This document shows, piece by piece, positions 12,101-24,100 of a DNA stretch of 64,000 nt; the stretch's first letter is position 1; every line of letters begins with the position of its first letter. Under the pieces are notes generated by a model that worked only from the letters and a program-made list of their open reading frames with translations, was not told the DNA's origin and did not search any database. The stretch lies in the NCBI RefSeq assembly GCF_032854445.1, contig NC_088295.1, positions 33,014,510 to 33,078,509 on the forward strand, written 5' to 3'. The DNA comes from Liolophura sinensis (Eukaryota > Mollusca > Polyplacophora > Chitonida > Chitonidae). A program made the position numbers and the translations under genes.

Positions 12101-15100
12101 CACTCAGTAGGCACAGGAGGCGCTGTGTCAAGGTGAAAACATCGTCGGTTTACTCAATAAAAATATACAAGATTTACAATTAAGGAGTACATCTGCGTGG
12201 CTGATTACTGGCTGAATTAACTGAGAAAAATGTATTGATATGTTAACATGATACAAGACTTACATCATCGACAGCAAAATCAGAAGCAGTGAAAACTCTC
12301 GTGAATTTTATTCTAACTGTTCGTGTAAATGTTTACAATTATCAGCAAATTACACGCGCACCATGGCTTAAGCAGATAGGTAAACACTGCAAATTATTAG
12401 GAACCATTAGCCACTTGGACAAAAAATAACAAGGTTTGATTTTCTCCATTTGTGAAAAATGTCGTGAAGAGCGATATGACAAACTGTACGTATGTACTAA
12501 CGTCCACGAGGTGCTAAGTACTCGACGTAAAGTATCTCTCCCATAAATCTTTTGCTAACGGCCACCAGCTGTCAGAAAAAAAGAAAAATATATTTCAAAT
12601 TCAAATGGAACGTTCATATTTATTTGATTTCTGTTTAACGCCATACTCTCCGGCGGTACGTGGGAAGGTCTGACAGCAACCTGCGGATGGTTGTGGGTTT
12701 CCCCGGGCTCTGCATGGTTTCCTCCCACAATAATGCTGGCCACTGTCGTATAAGTGAAATATTCTTGAGTACGGTGTAAATAACGCCATACTCAAGAATT
12801 AATTCCAGGAATAACAGATGGATTATTTCTATCCGGAACTACTTTATTCAGCATCTACGTGCAAACAACAGTCCTCCCAATGTCTGACCCTACCAATTGT
12901 TCAACACAGAATCAGTTTAACTTCACATGAACTTCCGACTCGTTCTGGACTTACCGAAACGTTGTACTCTTCACCTGGTTCAACCTTCACTACTTTAGAA
13001 TATATTCACTGTCTGACTGTGACCAAGGGATGGTGAATGACGTCACAATATCAGAGACCTTGGAAAGAAGCAAATCTTGTTTTACATAACACCCATCATT
13101 ATTTTTACTTTATCTAGCCTCATAAAATTATGCAAATAATATCTGAGCAGGACACAAAGGCAGCTTAAAACTTCGTACATTTTTACTTTCTTATTTCACC
13201 AGTGCATTTCGGAACGTGCATAGGGCCAACACGTCTCTTTCACAGCTGATGAACTGTGGTTTAAACCGGTCTCTCCGATGTTCAAATGCCTAATCTGACC
13301 GTCCTCACATAACTGACAAATTCTGAACAAGGAGTAAAGTTCTTATTAGTCAATCAGTCACCCTCTTCAAAAAAATTAAGTATTGTAAACCAGCAATATT
13401 CCTAAATGTCGTACATATGTATGCATTCTTATCTCACATATATAGTCGCCTGTACTACTTGTTAGCTGTATGTAAATGACAACGATGTAATCCACAAATC
13501 AGTTTAAAGAATTCTCTGTCAAATGCCTTGTTTCTGTCTTGATTGAATTTAAGGCAATGAAATTCTTTTACTGTTGGACAAGGACCCAAATGTTATATTG
13601 TCTTCACAACCCTGATTTACATTCTATTATCTATGTGCTATTTACACCTAAATAATTATAGTGGAAGGAAACCGGCCAAAGTCCGGCCAAAACACATGAC
13701 CATCCGCAAGTTGCTTGCAGACCTTCCCATATACCTTCGGAGAGGAAGTCAGCATGACAACCTTGTGTACACTGCACTAGTGTCTCCAGTAACAATTATT
13801 CCATTCCAGTTGCTCTCCACACGATATTTTTAAAGGTGGAATTCTTCGGCTAAAATTATTTAATAACTCGTCAGATGCGTCAACACATTATAAACAACAT
13901 TTGTTAAACAGGATTCCATGCGGAACAACATACACTACCTTTGCCCGGTATTTGAGTACAAAACTTGTGATATTGGCATTTCTGTCTCTCAGCTTTGGAG
14001 GCTCCCAAGTTACATTCACGCTGGTTAGTAAGCCGTCCAGTACAATGAAATGAAGGTTTGTCACACGGCCCGGGGCTGTTAAACAAGAGATTACATGTTT
14101 GATGTAGAAATCTAAATGACAGACATGACAATAGATGATATCCCTTCATGTACCCTGGTGTAGCGTGAGATCTCATACCAGGAAAATACAGTGCAGATAT
14201 ATATGTAGCAGAAACAATACGAACCTGCCTCTGGGGTCCTGAATTCCTCTGAGTCAGAAGAAGGTCCATCTCCAGCCTTTGTTGACGCCCGCACCCTTAT
14301 TCTGTATGGCCAATATTCCTCAATATCAGTAAATTCACCACAAAGGGGAGCCATGTCTGAAGTGAATACACCGGCGACTACATTATTGAAAATTCCAGAT
14401 TAAACAATATTTCAAATTTTAAAATCATACATCCTCCAAACTGATTTTAAAATTTACATGGAAAGAGAGAGAGAGAGAGAGAGAAAGAAAAACAAACAAA
14501 CGAAAAACAAAAACATACAGATTATCAGCACACTGTGCTGAACTGCATCGTCGTATCGCTCGATTTTACGACCTCGCCCTCATTTATCATATGCCTGTCA
14601 TAAAAGCTAATTTGGGACATTAAAATCGGGGTATGTACCTAGTACTCTGTTGCTTTGCGTAGTATCTGCTAGCGCGATGGCCTGCACGACGCTACCAAAG
14701 CATCTATAGTAGATTTCAATAGTTCACGACCGCATTTTATATAGAGAAAAACAGAGAAATAAATAACAGACAAACGCAAAGTCGTGTAAAACGATGAAAA
14801 TGTAATTTTCTGTACGTGTAACTGTACTTTTAAAAACATTTTTCTATCAACATACGGTCAATTTTTGAAAAGCCAAAAGCCTAAACTTCATCTGAATTGC
14901 GAAATGGTACTTTTTGAAATAAAGTATAGTCCAGATTTGTATGTGCCAAAACATTGATCTTCTTTACAGGTAAAGATGTAACTTGAACAATTTACAAAAT
15001 TAGTGAGTTGTACGAATTCAAGTGGAATTTGCAGTTTGAGAAGGATGCTCCCAGGAAAATCCCTGCAGTTGTACTCTGTTTCTTTGGCGGTACTGCTCTA

Positions 15101-18100
15101 GTGCATTTGAAATGATGTGGCTCCCGCATACCGGTACTATAAAAAACGACAGCGTTATTGTTGACGCTTGTAACATTTTTGTGACCAGTGAGATGCTATA
15201 CCATTATGAAGGAGTCGGGTACATGTAGTTTTACTAGCACTAGCACAATTCCAGTTTAGAAAGACAGGGCTTTCTCAGCCATAGGTCACCTGGTGCAAAA
15301 GTAGTTCAGCACCTGCGAATGTTCAGAGGATGGTGATACGGAAAACTACCGCACGGTTCTGTACCAGGCGGGTAATATGCACATGTATATGATAAAATTT
15401 TTACAACGTTTACAATTTACAAATACCACACGCTTTTCAAGCATATTAAACAGATGACGATCAGATTACACACATAATTACATTACATAACTTAATTAGG
15501 GAGTATATAAATACCGCTAAAACTCGTGAAATGTGAAATGAATGACGTTACAATAGGTCACTCTAGCTGACTGAACAAAGTAAAAAGTAGGCGGTCATTG
15601 CCATAGATGGTGCCAACAGAAGTCCCCGGAGCAGACCCTCCGGATTTGGTAAATAACTGACGGACTTTCTCACGCGTGACAGAAATATTTTCACCACAAA
15701 TATCATGTGATTTCAGAATATCCTGAGGTGTCAGGTGACATAGAGCAAGATGCTTTGTTTGATGTCTTTCCCAGTTGACCTATGACTTTCCCATCACAAT
15801 AAGGAAAACAAGAAAAAAAGAATACAAAGAAAAAAATGTTTGGGATGAATGATATGTTAGATGGCAACTACAGGCTGTTCCATCATCTGAACATATTCTA
15901 ACCGACCTTGGATTACCTATCTATCTAGCCATAGTTCCTCTCTCAAATCCACCAGAGTCAGTGTGTAGTTTATAGGACCAGGGAAAGGCTCTGGTGGACT
16001 CCAACATGCTCTGTCAACTAGTCACTGTCACACTTGTATTCTTTATTACTGAGCTCACTTACCAGCGATAACTTGCTCTCTATCTTGCTGTAGCTCCTCT
16101 CCCAAATCCACTAGGGTCAGTGTGTAGCTTGTAGGACCAGGGAAAGGCTCTGGCGGCTTCCAGCATACACTCACATTCTTAGCTCCTTTTACTGTTACGC
16201 GAATATCATACACCTCAGATGGCACTGTAGAAAACAAATGAGTTTGTTTTGAGCGAATACCAGCACATTCAGCGGATATGTGAACACTGAAATGACTCTC
16301 ACTATCTATCAAACGTAAACTTCAGTTCTATTCTATATTACTGAGACTTGTTATTTTTCTCTCAAAATTTTGGTTAAATGCTGCTGAATCACTAGGCACT
16401 GAGAGTAATCCGTTGATTTATGCAATACTTCAAATGTATTTAGGCCTATTGATATATACGGTAAATAAATGAAATGACACTTACCTGTAACGGTTACATT
16501 AATTTATTATTATTAGGGATAGTTCGCTTTATATTAAATATGTGTTATATTAAATACCCATTTGTCTTTACCTCCCACTTCTGTCATAACGTTCAGCCGG
16601 CTAGGTTCGTTTCCCGACAGAAATGTGACATAGAGGGCTAACTGATATTCAGTGTAGGGAAGCAGTCCAGTGATGTTGTAGGTGACATCAGCATCAACAT
16701 CGAAGACCTCTGTTCTCACGGATACGCAGGGAGAGGTAGGTTTTGCCTTAGAAAATAACAAAAATTTCACGCCATTTAAACGATTTTATATATAAACGAT
16801 ATTTGGTGGAATTGTGCCAAAATAAAATATCCCACTTTTATCATCCAGGTGAGAAATGCTAAGGTACTGTATTTGGTTGAGGTTGCACAATGCGATAATT
16901 TACATTTTAAAAGTTTAATAGTTACTTTAATTCAGGAGAGTTTTATACAACTACTCGTTATGTTGTCTGTCAGCTCAAAGGTCTGTGTCCAGTTTTCCAC
17001 AGACCTGCATATAAACTTACGAAAAGAAGCTCATCAGCAAAATACACGGTCTGAACACAGCTTCCACCCCAAGACACCACCAATGTGTAACTTTTTATGT
17101 TGTTATCTGTCCTCTGCCACTGCAGCTGTATACTCCGGGAAGTTTTAGACTGGACTGAGATGTTGACAGGGGAAGGGTCTGTTTGACAGAGACACGTACA
17201 TGTATAAAGTACAAGTGAAAATTCTCCGCCACAGCGAAATATGTTAACTTCATAACTACAGACAAATGGATAATTCATTTGTGTGGTATCTATCTGTGGT
17301 GATCCATTTTCCCTCGAAATCGGACTGAGATTCCGATAGCGTTTTGGTCTTTAGCAAGTGAAAACAGCTTTATTTAAAGTTAATGTATGGTAATTATTTC
17401 TTTTTAAATATATTTATTATTTACAGATAAAGGTTTCCGCGTGAGGATCGAAAACCAGAATAAACAGGTAAAAATGCCGGGAAGATGCCTTTACGCCATC
17501 ATTTTTCATAAAATATAAGAAAATGAAACCAAAAAAATAAGCAAATTGTAGGCCTAGGTACTTGATACTGTCTAGCACCGGACTAGCCTCAAAGATGTTA
17601 ACAATCCTTAAAGCCATGGTTTTCTCTATTAGAGCAAATGAAATAATATAGCCCGACACAGGCTTACACTTCTAGGTAGAGCAAATGCGTATCAAGTGAT
17701 CTTGGTGCTTGGTGCTTACGCGCCTACTACATGTACAAGGTTACACCTACAACTTTATACCGAAATGTTTTTCATGTATTTTTCATTCGTTTTCTTGTTT
17801 TGTCTATTCAGTGATCATGCTCCCGGTACAATAGTGCTCGTGATGACCAGTGTGAACGTGTGAAGGTTAATATGCACAGAGTTTGTCAATAACAAACGCC
17901 CCAGGTACAAAATACCGCTATTTTGAACTATGCAGAATGAAAAATGTCCTTGGCAGAATAAAGAAAATACAAATGTCACATATATTGCAGCGGCCAACCT
18001 TGTACATGTAGGATATACCAAGCAGATGTAATGATTCATATTTATATGATTTATTGTGATTATCAGTTCGCCCACTATTTATATACGTAAGCTAGAGGAC

Positions 18101-21100
18101 GCCAAAAATTATATACTTACTTAACGTTACGCTTGGAAATTCCACGTACGATGAGTTTAATTGTCCAGAATGTGACTTCACCAGCATGTTGTATACCCCA
18201 GGCATGGGAGGTTTGAATACATGGCGGTATTCATCAGTGGTATTCTGGTAGGGAACTTCATCTTCTTTTGACCAGCCCAAAGTGTCATGTATTCTCACAT
18301 AGAATCTGTCTACAATGCCTCCTCCATTCCGCCATCTCACAGCAATAGTCAGATCTCCTGAAGAGGGAGTGATGGACAGAAGAACCGGCCGGGAAGGGGC
18401 TGGAATATAGAAACACAGTATATACAGTTTGTGATATTACAGTGGACACTGAGTTCATACTCATTAATATTGCACTCATACGATGGAGGTCAGTGTTATT
18501 GGCGGAGGAAGCCGGAGTTCCCGGTCAAAAGCACCGACCTTTGACAAGTTACTGAAGAACTTTTTCACATTTGAGGTACACATGTACTTGTAATTTATTA
18601 GACCTCACGTCTCAAATCTCTCAAAATCCTGTTTCGTCATGACATTTAATAAAGAATATCGGGATACATTAATCCTCGAGAACTGGTCAACTTTTAGCAA
18701 CGCCAGGTCCTTCTAAGTTTGTACATGCATTTGTGTCATCAAGTATCAGTTGTCTCAGCATAGAAAAGAAGTGGATTTTTATGGTATGCACGTGTACTCA
18801 CTCAGTGTGACCGTGAGTGGTGAAGACCTGGAAGACTGGACACCTCTGGACTCTGCTATCAGCCATAGAGTGTAGGTCTGACCTTTGATCAGACTATATG
18901 CGGGTATTGTCGAAGTCTGTGGTTGGTTACCAAATACCGATTCCTCTTTAGTGACAGCATTACCACTTCTTGTAGGCTTGGCAGTCACAATGATTTTGTC
19001 AAGCTGACCTGGACCTACTGCCCACGTGACCCGGATACCACCAGAATCTTCCACGGCACTGGTTAACGTGGGTGTTGATGGAACTAGAAATAAAAGAAAG
19101 TGTTGCACGTGTTTCATGTATTGGATCAAGCTACTGCATGTCTTGTTCAACTGATATTATGGATATTACCTGACTATTGAGAATAAGTTTGCATACCCGT
19201 ATAGTTTTGGACACAGTCAATGGTTAGAATGGACAATCACTTTGTAATTTTTGCAAAACCTATTGTTGTTAAAATGTTTGGTAAGTTAATATTATATTTA
19301 AAGATAAACAAAAAAACAAAAGTTTAACTTCACAAAAAATTATTTGAGGACAAAAACTTTGTGAGGATCCTTGAAGAAGGTAGCGTCCATAGCAATTAAA
19401 GAGATGAATTTTTGTAAATATTATTTCGATAAAAGGGTAGAATTGTTTCAAATGTAAACATTCAAATAACTTGACTCTTGAATCTGTAAGGGTACCACTA
19501 TCGGAGAGAAAAGATGAAAACAACTGACTTGTTCATCTCCCAGATAACCGATAGGCCTTACACAAGATCAAACAAACAAACACAAAGACACTTGAATACG
19601 TTCAATACATATATTTGAACAAAATAAACAAATAATACAAATGACATTGATATACAAAACAATACAAATAATTACAAATTATATGGTTTCTTACTGATGA
19701 CAGCGTCTATATCCGGATGGAATATTCCGGCTTCCAAAAGCGAGTCAGTTTACGTAAGTATAAAATTTACAGTCAAGATGAATTCCTCAATATACCGATG
19801 ACAGTCCGATAAGTGTTGTATTCTTCAACTGCCAGTGAATGTGTAACTTCTCGACTTTTGACAGTAGCGTCCGTGATGCCATGCTGTCGATATACGTTTC
19901 CTCGGAAATATACATATAATCGCCTTTAAGGTAAGCTGTGATGAAATGTACGTAATGTCACAAAGGGATAATGAGTGATACAAGCTCCATAATAACGTCT
20001 CATTAACGAAACATTAGCTCACAAAGTGCTCTGTGCAGAAAATGGAGGACAAATGATGAATGTCGAATGGCGTGAAACCCGATATATCCAAAACCCAGCA
20101 ATATCCTTCACAGTGAATGAGAGTAAATTTGACTGCTCTCAAATGGACCTTAGTAAATTACTGCTTACATGTGGATAATAATGAATGAACTCCGTCGGAA
20201 AAATGTAGGTCATACAATGACAACCATAAAAAATGAAAAAATATAATTCAAAGTTTACAAACAAGGTTCGTAACAAGTCATAACTGCAACTGACTAGTGT
20301 TTAATGCCGTAAACCAGACCACTCTATCCGTCCACGGAGGACAGTTTCATGTGTGGAGGAAAACTGAGTGTACAGTGTATAAACCATCGGCTTGTGGCAG
20401 GCAAGTGATGTCGTGCAAAGTTCATATAAGACTATCCTAGAACACCCGACATATTAAATCTATCGACCGCTAAAAATTTCTATTACATGGCTGGGACCTA
20501 ACCAACACCTCATGCTTCCAAGAGTTTGACAGTAAGCATTAAGCACAACGGCCTTTAAACAGAAGAACCATATTTATGGTACATTCACACTGCGGTGCGG
20601 TATGATACAGTAGTCATTCGCCTCAGGAGGTACTTATTGGGCTCATGCGAATTCCACGTCAAATCGCTCACCGCGTGAGAATTTCGATCAGAGAATTCAC
20701 GTGATTTTGCTTGACCTGAGTTGCCTTTTATCCATGCATCAGGTTCAAGTTACGGTGTTGGACATCAAAGTGAAACAGCAGTCGTTTTTTCATTTTTTTG
20801 ACAGTGTGGTTTACCCCACACTTGTGTATTGAGTGACCACACATAAAATGTGAGATAGCTCAGGGGCATTTATGAGCAAGTCATTAAAGCATGTGGACTC
20901 TTAAGAGAAAAAGCAAAACCAGCAAACTTTTGTTAAGTAAACATGCCCATGAATGATAGATATGTATGCAGGAGCAAATTAAACTAAACCGTATTTATTT
21001 ATTTATTTACTTATTTATTTATCTTTAAATTGGTGTTTAATGCAATACATTAATACAAATTGCTGTCATTTTTCTGGGGGAGGGAGAATAATCTACAGAC

Positions 21101-24100
21101 CATAGATAATGTACTGACGAACTTTTTAAAATGTGACGTCCATAAATGCCTACACTGGTCATAATGGTAGAAAAGACAAGTCTTCAAGATACTCCGTGCT
21201 TTCACCCGCGTCTCTTTTGTTGTAAAAGTTCTGTATTTGTGTGTATGACTTCTCTTCTGAGCTTCGTCTGTTTGTGCTGTGACGTACTTTCATCATACTT
21301 CTACTGTATAGATGGCGACACAATACTTTGCCGTTTATCAGTTTTCAAGGGAAATATCGACGTCTATATTTCACCACGTGTTCCCAAATACGTGTTTTCA
21401 CTTTCAATTTAACATCTCAGAAACTGTCATATTCCTGAAGTAGATGGCAAGTCTTTTACTATATGTGGGAGCAGGTTTGTTAACATTCAACCAAATAAGA
21501 ACAAGTTATACTACCCAGTCTTACCGTATACCGGAGTAGTTGTCTGCAGAGGGGCTGGAGTGGTGACGACGACAGAGCCTGTGAAGGAGAGTAGGAGAGT
21601 CAGACAATCAAGGATACAGTCAGTTCATTTATTAGATGAGCAAAGGTGTTCATTGGTTGTGAATTACACATAAGCATACATGAATAGTCACGAATTACGC
21701 CCTGTTTATTGTTCTCCAAAAGATATTCAAACTCGGCTAAGAAGCACTTCTGCTTCATTCAAACTAAGTAACTAAATTGTCATGGGTACAATAATTTCTT
21801 ATAAAAAATGGTGCAGGATGGTTGTGGGTTTCCCCCGGGCTCTGCCTGGTTTCCTGCCACCATCATTCTTGCCGCCGTCCTATAAGTGAAATATTCTTGA
21901 GTACGGCGTAAAACTCCAATCAAATAAATAAATAAATAAATATATAAATCTAACAAATGTACCTACTGCTAGTTAATCTGTACATTACACAATTACCACA
22001 AGCTGTAAGTTAGTTCTGTTGATTGATGTACAGATTATCAGCAGTTTTTTCACCAGTGTGTAGTTAACAGCATTGCCGCACTGGACGTGCTATATCAACA
22101 AAACACAATGTTCATCGAACAAAACTGCTCAAAATCAAGTGAGTCGTCAATAATTTACAAAGTTATCTCCCGAATGATAAGAGCGTCTTCCATTTATTTC
22201 CACCCAAGTTAAAAGTTAGCAATCTTTCTTTCACGAAAAGTTGTTTTTGTACATATATTTATCAATTGCTCAAAAATTGTCTTGTTGCTTGTTACTTGTC
22301 TAACCTCCATTCTATGAAAATCACAGCTTGTTTAACTGAGGCTGTAGGCTGTCAAAAATGAGAGTAAACAGGATCCGAAGTGTACCTTGTTGCTCTCTGA
22401 CAGTAGCTTTCACAGTGTTAGCAGGATAGCTGCACACAGATCCAATTCTTGTCCTGGCGGTGACATCGTGGGTTTCGCCAACGGTTAACGGATTGGACAG
22501 ACTGACTAATAGGTATTCTGGTCCGAACATGTGACGACTGAGGTTCACTGATCCTGACGACAGCTCCTCCCCTTTGTCGTATATATACACATTAATCCCG
22601 TCATAGTAACCAGGTGACAGGCTGACAGATACGGCAACTTTGTGGGTAGTCAGCAGCGTAACGTTGAGAGCAATAAATGGTGAGAATGATGTATCTGTGG
22701 TGGAAATAAAGCACACTTTCAAAATTCGGATCTGGCTGTATGCAAATGTTATTACCAGCAGACATTCCGTAACATAAAATCCAGCATTGTCTCCGGGCAA
22801 TCCGATTTAATTCAGATCTACATTCTGCCCCTTTGGTTTAAGTTAAAAGTCTTTAAGCTCGACGTTATAAGTACCAAAAATAAAAAAAATTAATGCCAAC
22901 TAGTTTTTTGAATATTTAACTGCATCATCGACAGCAATCCAGTCGATAAAACTAATATAGAGTCAACTGTCACACGGAACAGTCAATTGTGGTTTGATAG
23001 ATATGGACCTATTCTGTCTACCAAGCCCACATGAGATCTTTGTGGATCATTGAGAAATCACCGATGGGGCGATGCCCTTTAAGTTTTTCAGGAACAGAAG
23101 GATAAACCGAGGACGACGAACGGCAGTCGCAAGGAATCAGACGAGGGAAGAAATATATCGGTAGGAGTTTTATACATAGGATGGAGATTGTGAGGATCTC
23201 GCAAGGACATCACGTGATACTCTTAAAATCTGTGATAATCTTAAAATTAGTACAGTAACGTACTACTTGATGGACCCGAAATACCGTCCCCAAAGCGTCT
23301 ATGGGCTCACGCAGCTAGTAAAACATTTGTCCGTGCTAAATGCTCCCGATACGCCCTATGACAGTGAAAGAACGCCATGGCTTCGTTATATTTGGCCAAT
23401 TTTCCAAGAAATTTGGATCTATACAGGCGTCTTGTCACGTGACCGAACTGATCGCCTTTTACGTCAAACTTGCCCAGAGGGCTCATGTCCTGTTCAGGTT
23501 CCGTAACCTCGATGTAGGAAGTTAAACCTACCTGTAATTGGAAGGCACTATATAAGCTGTGTCTTTTGGACAAAGATAAATCAACTTACGAACATCTCAG
23601 GTATTTTTCTAGTATTGTAGTAAAATGCGTTTAGTAATTGGTAATGCAATGTTTGCGCTGTCAGCCCTAATTAATATCGATGATTTCTTGTGTAACTATG
23701 TATAAAATTGAGCTGTTTACATCGATAATTGAACCAATATCAAAGTCAAAGTACCCCATTATGTATGGCTGGAATTAAGCGCCCTATGTTTAAGAATATT
23801 TCATAAATACGAGTAAATCATCGGCTTCAGCCAAGTGACTGGCTTGTGATGCACACATGTTTGCCTGTATAACTGACTGTCTGCCACGTCGGTTGGAAGG
23901 CATTCGTCAAAGTTCTGAATTGCTCTTTTCTCTTAGGGGAGGTTGGTGGGGGGATTCATGTATGGATATTTGTAAAGTTTATGTTAAGAAAAGTTGCTTA
24001 AAAACAAGGCACATAATTATGTCCAAATGAGCCATTTCTTAGTCATGAAATATTGAATGCTTCACGAGAAATGGAAATTTAAATATCAAATTTTCTGTCC

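Noticed and set aside
12998-13040. Longer version of gene A exon 13 starting after GTGACCAAGG or TGTCTGAC acceptors
   Set aside because: In-frame TGA at 13,006-13,008; the shorter exon with the microexon at 13,438-13,465 keeps the frame.
23267-23573. Overlapping open frames on both strands
   Set aside because: No recognised domain, no splice partner that fits gene A phases; likely chance in intron 2.
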